Assembly (NCBI RefSeq): GCF_021134715.1
Contig: NC_060018.1
Coordinates: 6,217,501-6,281,500 of the forward strand
From: Daphnia pulex
Taxonomy: Eukaryota; Arthropoda; Branchiopoda; Diplostraca; Daphniidae
Direction of reading: 5' to 3'
Length of the DNA stretch: 64,000 bases
Below the pieces are notes generated by a model. It saw nothing but the letters and a program-made list of their open reading frames with translations, was not told where the DNA came from and did no database searches. The translations under genes were made by a program, and so were the position numbers. Positions 24,730-36,989 of this stretch are shown here, one piece after another (positions within the stretch are counted from its first letter, which is position 1; every line of letters begins with the position of its first letter).

Positions 24730-27700
24730 TTGAGGGGAAAAAGCCTTTGGAGCTTTTGAACAATGGCAACAGCAGCAGCAGCAGCAACAATGTCTGGAAT
24801 AACAAAAAAAAATTACACGCATAGATGTGTATAGGAAAAGGGATAGTATATAGAAAAATAAAGCAAGGAGACAAAACAAGTCGGATGACATAGGGAAAAA
24901 ATTTCAGCCGCTGCGGAATTGAGTCATCACAAGTTTGAAGGTCTGTGGCTTTTTTTTTCATTGTCGTTAGCGAGCGCTTGTTTCTCTTAGAACGCGGGGC
25001 TAAATGTATAACTATTGAAACATTTATTTTTTTTTTCTGTATTGTTGGCATCGTGAATCTATCAAAAATGGTTTGTCTCATAGTTCTTTGTATTATCTGC
25101 CCTTCACCAGTTCCTTTTGTTACCTCGATCTCATTTTTCCACAACAACGGCCACAGCAAACAAATTTTTATTTTTTATTTTTATTTTTTAAAATTTTAAA
25201 CAAAACAAACATATCCACAGTTCGATGGCGATGTAGTGTATAGCGTGATCGTGAAAGGTGAATCCTGCGTGCATCGGCGTCGGAATACTATAACCGAACA
25301 ACGGAGCGTGTAATCAAAGTCCTTAAGGAGACGAATCAGGTTTTTACAACCGGGCGCCATTCGATCCAGCAGGGCGACTCGAGTAGCGTAGGCTTCATTT
25401 GACATCATCATCATTTATAGTATATTATATACTTTTTTGTTCGTTGCTATGTTGTAAATTGGATACTCGTCCGTCTATATTATAGATTGTCTTATAAGCG
25501 AACCCGCCTTTTATCATTTTATCTTGTTACGATTCTTTCACGCGATAATGCCAACATCATCCAGTATATACTATACACTTCTCTGACGGCTGTTGATATT
25601 TCCCGCATTTCGTTCGTTCACAGTTCGACAGGTAAAATTCGGTTTTCAGTTTCGTGAAGAAAAACAACGAGTCAATAACTCAAATGATACGTCATGCGTA
25701 AATTGTTGTCTGATTTGTTTGATTGTGTTCATGGTTCACTCCTTTTCCGTCTTATTTTCATAATCTATTCTTTTACTAATAATACTTTCGACGCGACAAG
25801 GATAACATCACGTAGACGATTATAAAATTTGATACTATATTAAATGGGATTTGAGAAGGAAAATAAGCGTATGAAAAGAGCTATACATCGCCGTGGACAA
25901 AAGAAAGTTCTTCATCATCTTCACTGATGATGGGCTTTAATCCGTCACAAGAAGCTGACAAACACGAAGCCAATCAGCATCGGTTCAGCTCTACCTTTTC
26001 GTTTCTTGGGTCTTTTTTTTATGTTAGGGGGTTATAAACTACAGAAAGACAACAAAAGCCCGGAATTTTATTTCATAGTCTGAAAAAAAAAAAAAAGAAC
26101 GGAGAATATATAACAGTGGAATTCGTTCGGTGAATAATGCAAACGACAATTTCTATCCATCAGATTGCCTGCACTTTTTTTTTATTCCTTCTTGATGGCT
26201 TGTTTATATCCGCTTCGATCAAATTCTTCATTATTATCTGCCGTCTTTTCTCTGCTGCGCTTGGTTTCTTTGAATCAACATTCCGGACAATACCTCTTTT
26301 TTTCGTTCTCTGTGGGTGAAAAGCGGCTAATAAAACAGTTGTCGCTATTCATCAATGTCCTCTGCACGATTTATTCACAGCCCTGGGCAACTGCTGTCTA
26401 CACACAGCCACACACAAAAAAAGACATCAAGAATCGGTCGGCAGATAGAGAAGGACAGCAGGATCTCCGGCTCTATAGTCGTGAGTTCACCTTCATGCTG
26501 CCTGCCCTTATTTCGGAACGAGTTTTTAAATGTGAAAAATGCAGAAAATAGAGATCAAATCTGCATTATGTATGGCCAACCAAATGAACCTCTGACACGC
26601 AGCAGTGAGGAAGAGTATGGAAGAAAGGCGTCCGATTGTGAGTAAATTGGTCCGATGAAAACCGACTGACATACGCAGACTGGCGACGGACCGAGTGCCG
26701 ATGGACTTTCCAGATAGTAGTAATCCTGTGCACCACGCACTGAGGCGAACTGCTGCTCTATCAAACTTCATTTTTAATTTAATTCCTCACTGCGACGGTA
26801 TAACGTATGGCCCAGAGTTGGCCGCCAACAACTTAATTGGCCAGCTGTCAAGAAGCCCAGCTGCGAATCTAAACAAGAACCAGAAAAAAATGTGAGTGCT
26901 GCTGCTCAACTTGCTGAAATTTATGAAAGTTTTGAGGCTATGCAATAAGGACGTCGGATAGTATATGCTCGATAGACGCGCGACTCCGAGTCTGGGATGA
27001 TAACGACTTCATTCCATCTTTCTCCTCTATATGCATGTGTACTAAAAAAAAAAAAAAAATTGGCGTGCAAGCAGTTGCTGGGCAGACCGGTCAATCGAGC
27101 TATCATACCAGAAGAAAAAGTGCCTCAGCCAAAATTGTTTTTCTTTTCCAACTGCTGATGATTTCTTTATCTTTGACTATAAATCTTGTTGCGCTGGCCT
27201 GTTCCCTCGCACATTTCTCTCTGCTTTATGTATTGTCTACATGCATATGCATTTCTTTCGTGACCATGTATAGAAAATCGAACATGTCTACACCGATTTA
27301 CAAGTTCGTCGGTCGTCTGCCCTATATGAAAACTTTTGAGTAATTGTAAATTCAGATTTTCGACTAGAGTTCAGCCAACGACTTTTAAACAGTGAACACA
27401 TCAACAGCACGCATAGGTATTGGGTCAATGCATCTCTGAATTACTGCAGACTGAAGCGCACGGACAAAGTAACAACCTAATAAATACCTTGAGACCTGCC
27501 AAATGTCACGACAGCAATGCAGTGCCCTTCTACATCCAAATGTCTGTTCAGTTGAGATATTTTATAGCGGTTCACAATTTGCGCAATAACGTGTGGTGCT
27601 GGGCTTGTCAATATCCCTACCATCATAGTTTCATGTAACATGGCCTCTCTCATACCACGGGCTCGGTTAGCGTGAGATGAAGGGTGCGGTCGTTTCCTTG

Positions 27701-30700
27701 TCTATTTCTTCCATTTCGAAATTTCGTTGGTCTCTAACATTCTATATACCCAGTTCTATAAAATTGTTGCTATCCAGAAACCCGTAAAAACGTTGTCAAT
27801 CTCTAGTTTCCTTGATGCCAGAAAGTTGACAGCATAGTTTTTTTTTTCTCTTTGATAGATGTACCTAAGATTTGGTTTCCCGCATATAAATAAATACGAA
27901 ACGCTTCAATGTCATTCGGATTGAATTTGAAATAGATGAAATGGTGAAAACATTCTGATATTGCGGCGGCGGCATTTTTCTTTTTATCTATATAAGCTCT
28001 CTTGCGCCGAGACTTGTTCGGTGTTCACGCCCAGTGAACCCGAAGAATAAAAAGCTCTGGGGAAAGTTTGTCACCAATCTGAATTTAACAATCGAATCTT
28101 GGAGTTTCAGTTTATTCCAATGCGATTATTTTACTTGTTTATTCAACCAGTAGAATATAGCTATATAACCTTACACGGTTGGTTGCTTCAAATAATAATT
28201 TCAAGAATCTTTTGAATTTTTCAGAAGGGGGAAATAAAAGTACCCTACGAAACACAAAAAAAAAAATGATTATTTTTTTTCCCTCAACAGTGTAACTGAA
28301 TACAACATCCTTTGGAATGGGAGACAATGCGGCAAAATCTTCAAAAATGTTTCAGGATTTTGGCGGCAACCGCGGCACCCAAGTGAACGCTATAAGAAAC
28401 GATTTCGACTATTCCAAAATTTAAACGCAAATAGATGAAATAGTCAAAAACAAGAATAGCAACATATCTTATCGATTTTTTTTTAAATTAAAAGGGTAGC
28501 ATTCTAAAAATAATGAGACCCGAAAGAAAGATTTATAAAGAATGGAACTTGCTCGACCATCCATTCCATAAAATCAAGGAAAATGAACTGGCGATCATTG
28601 TGACAGTTCAACATTGTTCCCAGGTTCTTATAACAAAAATAAATCGAAGGTTTAAAAGAAAGAAAGTCGACATTACGTCACACAGATCATAAGCAGAGAA
28701 TAATATCAAAATAAATTCAAAGGCCCCCTCTTTTCTCTCTCTGCTGAGGCGCTCGGAGCGGTGTTGGTTGGATTTTAATAGCGGCAATTTTCGTGAATAG
28801 AAGAAAAGGGAAGCCGATATTAGTTGCCGCCTCGAGTCACACGTCGCACCGCCGCAACATCTTTGTCTATATAACTTGATGCCGACTTTGATGACGCTCG
28901 AGAACAAGAGTTAGTCACCCGAGGCGTCCGACAGAATGTGTATGTAGGTACTGATGATGATAACATCCACCTCGTTCGTTTCGACAATTTTTCTTTTTGT
29001 TCCCCTCCGTTTATTCTTTCGTTTCTTTTTTATTATATCGCTGGCTCACATCGTAACCGTTTCATCCCAAAGTGAACCGTGGAAAAAAAAACAAAAATTT
29101 GTTCGTTCAGCTTTCTTTATATTACAATTTTTTTTGTATTTTTTTGTATAGTCGAACACGCATAAAAGAATTTTTGTTATTTTACCCACTAATCGTCTTG
29201 GTTGCGAGCAGAAAAAAAAAGTGCTTATACCGATGAACATTGAACATTGTCAGTTTTTGGCTTTTCGGTTTCATGACTTTTTATGTGTACTTATGTACTT
29301 ATCGATGTTTTAACATTTCTAAACGATGCGGGCAACCTGTTGAGATTCACAGCAAGACAAGTCTGTGACTCGCTCTCTCACTGATGTGCATATGTCAGAC
29401 ACAATCACAATGTCGAACTATCCTCGACGAGCTTCTGCTCTTCTGGCTTATTAAAATTCGATCGTCTGTGGCTTTTAAAAGACAGATAAACGCTGTAACT
29501 GTCGTAAAAACGTCAAAAACAAAACAAAAAAAAAGTGGAAACTGGATTCCAGTTGCACTTTGTGTAAAAGCTTGATTATATGTGTATCATGCGGGACAGC
29601 TTGAATATTGTCTTGCTTTGTCTTTTTTAACATAACAACTTTTTTTTGTGGTGACAGTCGTAAGTCGCGCATAGCGATGAAGACCTTGAAGTTTCGTTGG
29701 AATGAAATAGAGATGAGATAATGTAGAACAAAATGCAGGAAAAAATAGTTAGCCATGCGTTTATACCAGCTGATTCGTATTTTGATTTCCTGATATTATT
29801 TTATTTTAAGCCGAATTAGAAATTTAAAAGAATAATGACCATCCGCAACAAATATTTCTTTCATGTTGCCACTCGAATGTTTCATCACTGTTGCATGCTG
29901 GTCTTTTTCAAGTGCTGACAAACGACCAGAACTATACACTTCTAGAATGACGTCTTGTAACAACGAGCCTCAAGTATGCTTGAAAACCAGTTCAATTATT
30001 TTTTTATTAAAGCGCCAGAGAAAATGAAACAAAATGAAATCAGCTGATGTGCTTACGTGAAGACCGAAAGATAATTAACTGCTGAAAGCCCTGGAGTGCG
30101 GCGACTACTTCTCCCTGCTGATTGCAATGCGGATGCCTGAACAAAGCGGGAAAACTAGTAGCGATGTTGAAGATTAAAAAAACAGGTTTCAAACGTTTTC
30201 TACCAACTCGATCCCCTCACCGCTGTTGAAGGCATATCATATGACGACACAAGCGCAATAACTTAAATAACCGCAGAGATGATGAACAAGGGATCAAAGC
30301 TTCTTACAAAATTCTTGCGAAACAAGTTAAAAATCTCTCTAAAATTTATTTTTACCATGTGTATCTGAAAACTGCACGGAAAGGGGTTTTGTTTGATTGA
30401 ATCGACAGGATCAGGATCAAAAAAAGATTATGATTCATTTTGATTTTTTAAAAATTTATCATAGGGCTACCGGTATTTCATACAAAAAATTTAAGTGACA
30501 GCAACGATAATAGTGGCGAAGGTTAACGAAAATTCTTAGATGATTGATGTTGCATAGTTGTCTAAATGGAAACGGTTTTTTTCTTTTAATAAGCCTTTAT
30601 CTTGAAGGAGAGTGGACTTTAAGGTTTGTTAATGTGCGCAGCTACCATTAAAATGTATAATCTATGTAGAAGAGCGCATACTTTATTCAAAGAATGTTAG

Positions 30701-31769
30701 AAACAATAATTAACTCTAATAACACAAATTTGAATGAGAGCTCTCATGCATCGTTCTAGAACGGGAAAGCCAGAACTTTCGTTATCAACCAGCGCTAGCA
30801 ATGGAGCACGACTTGGCATTTCAATGCCTTCACGATATGTTACTGATGTTTGCGTTATGCTCTTACTCTCAATTTTGAATTCACGGTCATTAGATGTTTT
30901 GGGAACCATTCCAGCATGATATAAGTATTAGTCAGACTGCGAAAAAAATTTTCCCGCGATCTTATTCATCTTCATTATTTTGTTTTTGTGGGAAAAAGCA
31001 TTTACCACTTTTACCACTTGCTGAGATTTCAAATGTCTAACCTGTCTGTAGCAAGATTTGTTCCGTCGTATGCCTCCGTCCTATCCATATGGTACATGAC
31101 AACGTATATTGTTACTGAACAAGTAGTAATTTTACGAAAGCGAAATTTGTTTGTTTCTTCACCGTAGTGATGAATGAAACACGATGTAATAGAATATTAC
31201 AATTAACGATTTGCGGAGAACCTACTGATCTCTACAGTCTGTTTCTTGGAATAAATGATGGCGTGCTGACGTGGACAGAGTAAAAGAGTAATCTCGATCA
31301 TAAATAATTGTTCCCGCAACACATTTTAAACGGATCATGTTGGATCAACTGTAATAATATATTCTAACCCCGCGATTTCTTGATAGGGATTTATCCAAGA
31401 TCCCAAACAAAGCCCTCCCATCGTCCTACATAGGATTGCGCAGATTGGCGCTGTACTCAGGTACATCTGAAATCGTAATATAAGGTCTTCATTGTTATTT
31501 TATACGCTTTTTGACAATCTTTTTCTGTTTGACATGTAGAGGAGATTCAGGAATGAGGAGAATTGAGATTTTGGGATTTTGGAGAAATGGAATTTATTGA
31601 TTAAGTCGAATTTAAGCAAACTGGCCACAGTGTATTTCAAAATGGCTTCCCCTAGCAGAAATAATTTCGGATTACAGGATTGTGCCGAACGATTGATCGC
31701 TTATTTTTTCGAATTATTCATATCTGTGCCCCGTTTTCCTCTCAGGACCTTACTTCTTAATTTACAAAA

Positions 31770-34208
31770 ATGTGGTTAGATCAAGTGAACGAAATTTCAG
31801 AAATATTTCGCTTCCCTCTTCCGTATTATATTGCAGTACTTGTCCCCATTTTGTTCATTCTCTCACCAGCTGAAGCCGCAACGGAATTTCCTGTGTACCG
31901 GCTTCAGCATTTTGACTTACAAGGAGTAAAATATGGTAAGAAAAATAAACATATTATATACTGTTCACAAAAGTATGTAATATAAATGGAAATATATTTC
32001 CTTTTTTGTTTACCAGGCTCAAGAAGTTCAACTCTTAACTTTGAAGCCAGATCTGTTGACACCAGACTTCCTGCTAGGAAGTGTGTTATTTTAATGATAA
32101 ATGAGTTCAATCCCAGTCGTTTTCGTGAACTCATAAATGAAGGAGTTGGTGCATTACTAATAATCATTCCTTCGGATTTAGAATCATTATCTAATGACAT
32201 GAGAGAGGTGGCTAAAATCAAATGGTATCTCATGAAATTCAAAATTTTATCTAATTATATATTTTCAGAACATTTTGGACACAGAAAAGTTTCTTCTTAG
32301 CCAAGAAATTGCCATACCTGTATATTTTACTCATCATTCTCAACAACTTGAGGAAATGTACACTAGCATCAAAGAGAGCACTAGCAAAGATAGTGCTTCC
32401 TCTGCTGCCCAAGGTTCATACTTTTCCCTTCTATTGTACCCTGTGTGTTTGAACCTTCATATTTAAAGTTAATCAATTTTGTTTTACTAAAGCTCTCTTT
32501 GGGGCCATATCTGCCAATGGATACCAGTTAGCTGTCAATGGAAATGCAGCAAAACTACTCACAGATGTTCAAATTTCCAACATTCAGGTAAAGGATGCTT
32601 TGAAAATGGGTTTTTATATAATATCTTGCATTCTCATATATAATGTAATATTGCATTATTGATATATATATATGTTTCATTTCACAGGGAAAACTATCAG
32701 GATTTGGTTTGGAGGATCAATTACCTACATTGGCTGTTGTGGCACATTATGACTCTTTTGGAGCTGCACCAGTAAAATCACATTAATCCATTCTGGGAGT
32801 TTTATTTTACCCTAACCTTGCTTCTTAATAGGATTTATCATTCGGAGGTGATTCCAATGCTTCTGGGGTTGCTGCACTACTTGAGTTAGTTCGACTGTTT
32901 TCGCGACTTAGTTCACAACCCGGACAGAACGGTCTTCCGCGTTTCAACTTGGTATTTATTCTCACCGGGGGTGGAAAACTGAATTATCTCGGTTCAAAGA
33001 AAATCCTGGAAGACCAAATCGATGGAGTCGATGGTGGCCTTTTTCAAGTAATATTAAAACAAAACATTCCACTTTTCTTACGTCATAGTTCATCTCAATA
33101 TTTAGGACACAATTTTTGCCCTGTGTCTGGATTCGCTTGGTAATGGCGAGGAATTAAATGTTCACGTTTCAAAACCGCCGAAGGATGGAAGTAACAGTGG
33201 AATCTTCATCGAAGTATCTATCTTCAAACAGTTAATTTTGGTTTGCTTTCTGTTTATAATTTGTTCTTTTGGAAATCAGACATTAAAAAACAATGCTGCT
33301 GCAGTTTTTCCTGACATGTCTGTCAACATGATGCATAAGAAAATCAATTTGGCTGACGATTTCCTTGCTTGGGAGCACGAGAGATACTCAATTCGACGAC
33401 TTACCGCAATGACTGTTTCTCATTTCAAGGTTGTTTCCGGAAATTGTTATAGTTATTGGATTAATTGATTGTATTTTTTAATTTACAGGCGGCCAAATCA
33501 GACTTCCAACATGGCACCATTCTAGACACAAAATCTTCCGTCAATGTTTCCATTTTAGCTCGCAACGTTCGACTTCTAGCAGAAACGCTTGCTAGCCAGC
33601 TGTACAATATTAGTGGACCGTTTTTCGTGGGAGATATGGTATTACATCTTGTCTGCATTCCTTAATTAAATCACACTGATGTGTCCATCTAACCACATTA
33701 ACGAATTTTTAGGCCGTCTCCGAAGAAATGTTGGATGTTTGGATAACTTTACTTACCTCGCAATCGCGAAGTTCTTCTTCTCTTGGTGGGAAAAGTGGAA
33801 ATACGGTCATCAGTATGCTTCAACAAACCATGCAACGGTATTTGAGTGAGGTCAAAGTTTCACATTTGACTGTCGATAAACGAGATCCGGAGTTTGGATT
33901 TTACGACCAAACGAAAGGAGTAATGACAGCTTACAGGTACGTCTATTTATTGTTTTCAAAATAATCCTTTGACATAAATTTCATTTTTTTTTTTTAGTGT
34001 GAAGCCCGCAATTTTTGATCTTTTCTTGACAGCTACGATTGTTGCCTATTTAGCCGTAGTTTATTTTGGCGTACAGGTGAATTTGAACTCTAGATGAAGT
34101 TTTTGGTATTTCCTACTAATCTTAATAATAATATTTTCTTTACAGACATTCCATCAACTGTATGCTGTTTTGAGTGTGAATCGATTTTCAAAGAGCAAAT
34201 CTTCTTAG
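31770..34208 (+). CDS. NCLN: Nicalin, BOS/Nodal-modulator ER complex subunit
   Basis: ER membrane protein that with NOMO and TMEM147 forms a translocon-associated complex for multipass membrane-protein insertion. It is an aminopeptidase/nicastrin-fold protein without peptidase activity. Exons: 31770-31935, 32017-32207, 32269-32413, 32493-32587, 32688-32771, 32832-33047, 33106-33213, 33280-33429, 33489-33638, 33713-33936, 33998-34076 and 34146-34208. All join in phase to give 556 aa, close to the usual ~560. An N-terminal hydrophobic segment (about residues 17-35) precedes the lumenal domain with family motifs FPVYRLQHFDLQG, VVAHYDSFG, ADDFLAWEHERYSIRRL and DKRDPEFGFYDQ. One membrane span lies near the C terminus and the tail ends KSKSS. 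The exon 2 donor (GAG|GTGGCT) is weak, but the alternative donor at 32225 is out of phase with exon 3. The gene converges on STOML2 with 314 bp between the stops. Confidence 0.95.
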
Positions 34209-34522
34209 AAATTATTAGTCTCAATAACATAGTTTTAGCTCATTTGTGTCCCTCCTAGTCTGCTAATAGAAGGAAGGGTAAAATAAAGTATGTTTGATTA
34301 AAAACAAAACCGAAAGAAGTTGCTCTATTTTTTCCTAGGCACATACTGTTTTTTAATATACAATTGCTGTACTACTATACTATTGCTACTAGGTATTTAA
34401 GCGGCGGTATTGCGAGTTAACTCCTTATGAAACGTTTCAGACAGCCGAAAGAGATGAAGTACGCTGATTCTAAATTTTTCGGTTGTATGTTGTATTTGAT
34501 GTAGATCTGCTTCAAACTGACA
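34209..34522. other. Convergent 3' intergenic space (NCLN/STOML2)
   Basis: Holds both 3' UTRs. An AATAAA at 34282-34287 serves the plus-strand NCLN. On the minus strand an ATTAAA-like hexamer near 34353-34358 may serve STOML2. Nothing else is visible. Confidence 0.6.
34282..34287 (+). terminator. Poly(A) signal of NCLN
   Basis: AATAAA 74 nt after the NCLN stop codon, a normal distance for a short 3' UTR. Confidence 0.65.
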
Positions 34523-35928
34523 TCAATGCTTAGGTTTATCTTCATCATCGCTATAATATTCCGCAAGATGGTCACTAGTGCGCTCTTCTGTTGGTCTCGT
34601 TTGACCGACGCTAGTTCCGTTTTGAAGCTCTTCGTTTTTCTGAGCTAAACTTTTGTAAATTGTCATTGCCTGTCCGACCATTTGGGTGACATCATTGCAT
34701 GTGGCTGGGAGAATCAAAGTATTGTTTGTTTTCGCCAACTGCTGGAAAGCTGCAACATACAGTTCGGCCACGTTCAAAGAAGCAGCATTCATCCCATGCT
34801 ATACAACAAAACATAATTTTGCGGGATAATATTATAAGGAGAGAGCTAGGATGCGACATACCTTATTTTCAAGTGCCGCGGATAAAAGCTCTAAACTCTT
34901 AGCTCTCGCTTGGGCACGAGACAATAACCCTTGAGCTTCACCTTGTGCTTGATTGATTTGTTCCTGTTGGTCACCCTCTGCAAAGTAACATATTTTAATC
35001 ACCGAATCGTAACTGATAATGAAATCTGCAGCAAGAATTACCCGAGGCCAGAATTTTAGATCGCTTTTTGCCTTCTGCAACATTGATATCTGCTTCCCGA
35101 ATACCTTCAGATTCAAGAATTGCTGCCCTTTTCTTTCTTTCTGCTTCGACTTGCATTTGCATAGCTTCTTGGACACGCGCAGGAAGCTTGATATCACCTA
35201 TAAAAGAAAACATTATTAGAAATATATATTTTTGACGCCTAGCTTTTATACTCGATTACGGATTTCGTAACGTAGACAAGCTATTCCCCATGCTTCTGAT
35301 GCTTTATTGATGGCTTCAACAATTCCTAAATTAAGATTTTCTCTTTCGCGAAAAACACTATCCAAATGGATTTTTCCCAATTCAGACCTCATAGTTGTTT
35401 GGGCTAATTGGGTTATGGCAAATTCTGCATCTTCCACACCATAACTTGCTTTGTAGGGATCAACAATTCTAAGATAAAGCACACCATCAATGCTTAGTGT
35501 TACATTATCTGTAAATTTTAAACAAAAGATTTAACTTTTAATAATATGAATTCATTATTCATTATTATTACAAACCTAGAGTAATAGCTGATTGCTGTGG
35601 AACATCAATTGCTATCTCTTTCAGACTTTGAACATATTTGATATTGTCCAAGATTGGTATTAAGAAATTAAGTCCTGGTTTCAAGATTTTGTGGAATTTT
35701 CCCATGCGCTCAACAACCCATGCTTCTTGTTGTGGAACAAACAACATTATTGTATTTAACGGTGTTGAAGACCTCCACCTGATAGCAGTTCGATAGATTG
35801 TATGAGATCTCTGAAATAAATGAAGTATATGACTAGATCAATTTGGAAACAAAAATACGTATAATTCACAATTAAATTACCGGCAAATGCGCTAGACTTC
35901 TAATGCCGGCTGTCATGACGGACATCAT
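34523..35928 (-). CDS. STOML2: Stomatin-like protein 2, mitochondrial
   Basis: SPFH/band-7 scaffold protein of the mitochondrial inner membrane that binds cardiolipin and prohibitins and organises respiratory complexes and proteases. Exons, from the 5' end on the minus strand: 35928-35881, 35810-35576, 35508-35260, 35197-35042, 34977-34862 and 34798-34523. They join in phase to give 359 aa, near the usual ~356. The first ~30 residues are Arg/Ser-rich and free of acidic residues (MMSVMTAGIRSLAHLP then RSHTIYRTAIRW), as expected of a mitochondrial presequence. The SPFH domain begins FVPQQEAWVVERMGKFHKIL and contains VTLSIDGVLYLRIVDPYKAS. A helical region (VQEAMQMQVEAERKKRAAIL) follows, then the conserved C-terminal VAELYVAAFQQLAK segment. 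Compared with plasma-membrane stomatins it has the presequence and lacks the N-terminal hairpin. It is divergent from TBCA. Confidence 0.95.
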
Positions 35929-36416
35929 TTTGATGACTTTAAAGTGGTTAAATGTTTTAGACGAAACAGTCTGCCCAATGAAGCATAAGTATCCCAATTT
36001 TTGAATCAAATGGGATAAGTGAGAAAGAGGCTCGTCCAAATGGAATCAAACAAGAGAAACTAAATTGATTTGTTATACAACCAAATGTAATCACCAACAA
36101 TTCCCATGAACAAAATTCCGGAAAATATCGTCTGTATCCGTATCGTATAACGAAACAGATGTTGCAATTGCGTCAGACTCAGAATATATATTTTTTTTAT
36201 TTTATAGTTATAACTATTCTAAAATGAGTTAAAAATTAGAGGAAAGAAAAAATATTTATTAAATTTAAAAATAAGGTGATTTCAAATTTCTAAAATAAGC
36301 GAAACATGATCAAATTTCATTACACGAAAATTGTCAGCGCCCAACTCGGTGGTGTCAAAAATCGAAACTCCAAAACGACGAAGTTCTCCATCAAACAAAT
36401 TCACATTCCCAATCTA
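35929..36416. promoter_or_regulatory. Divergent STOML2/TBCA upstream region
   Basis: This 488-bp region separates the two start codons and must carry both promoters and 5' UTRs. No clear TATA box or E-box was seen. Its right end is an uninterrupted in-frame extension of TBCA beginning with ATG at 36306, treated as a finding. Confidence 0.45.
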
Positions 36417-36866
36417 ATGGCCGATCCACGATTGAAACAAATTCGTATTAAAACTGGCGTGGTAAATCGCATTGCCAAAGAAAAGCAGTCGTACGAAAAG
36501 GAGACAGAAACAGAGAAAAATAGGCTGTTAAAATTCAAGGAAAATGGTAAGTTTCTTAAATTTTCAACTTTGCCGGAATGAGGCTTGTAGCGAATCCATG
36601 TTGTTTCATATCACTGATTCTTCAATGAAACCTCAATTACGCAATTATTAATAAATATTCTGTTTTTAGGAGGGGATAGCCATGTCCTTAAAAAGCAAGA
36701 GGAAGTAATACAAGAATCAGCCATGATGATTACTGACTGTCAAAAACGTCTGACAGCAGCATATGCAGATCTTAAAGCTATTCTTGAAAACGAGAAAGAC
36801 CTTTCAGAAACTGAGGAATTCCAGAATGCTTCTAAGGCTCTTGAATTAGCTCTACCACACTTCTAA
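36417..36866 (+). CDS. TBCA: Tubulin-specific chaperone A (cofactor A)
   Basis: Small three-helix cytosolic chaperone that captures beta-tubulin released from the CCT chaperonin and passes it into the tubulin heterodimer assembly pathway. Two exons, 36417-36546 and 36670-36866, join in phase 1 with a GTAAGT donor and TTTTTAG acceptor. The product is 108 aa, exactly the usual family length. The N terminus MADPRLKQIRIKTGVVNRI and the ESAMMITDCQKRL and ILENEKDL segments are family-typical, and the whole chain is heptad-rich. The start at 36417 was chosen by alignment with the family N terminus. The frame stays open upstream to an ATG at 36306. PDCD7 begins only 123 bp downstream on the same strand. 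Confidence 0.95.
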
Positions 36867-36989
36867 ACTTTGTGTGGATTAAGCTAGGTGCACTATTTCT
36901 TAAGTTGCACCCATCATTATCAAAAATTTCTACACCAATTAATCTGTGTGATCATCTTGCTTCTTAAAAAAATTAAGTGAAAGTATACA

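Larger units (their letters stand above)
13488..31769. other. 18-kb gene-poor territory
   Basis: No gene can be supported. Many short frames exist, mostly low in complexity (Phe/Lys/Ser runs) and without paired splice sites. The 3' UTR of the GAS1-type gene probably occupies the start, with an AATAAA at 14087-14092. The longest frame is on the minus strand at 17668-18354 (228 codons) and is discussed as a finding. Both strands are open around 30697-30919. The rest holds microsatellites, A/T runs, a 13-bp tandem duplication (22993-23018) and a small perfect hairpin (22760-22784). By position it could hold regulatory DNA of the developmental-type receptor gene or lncRNAs, but the sequence alone does not show this. 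Confidence 0.5.

Noticed and set aside
28590..28615. Partial similarity to bantam microRNA (GATCATTGTGA)
   Set aside because: The seed region does not match and no complementary hairpin arm was seen nearby.
35826..35838. TGACTAGATC, as in the miR-279 seed
   Set aside because: The match ends after ten bases, lies in a STOML2 intron and shows no hairpin.
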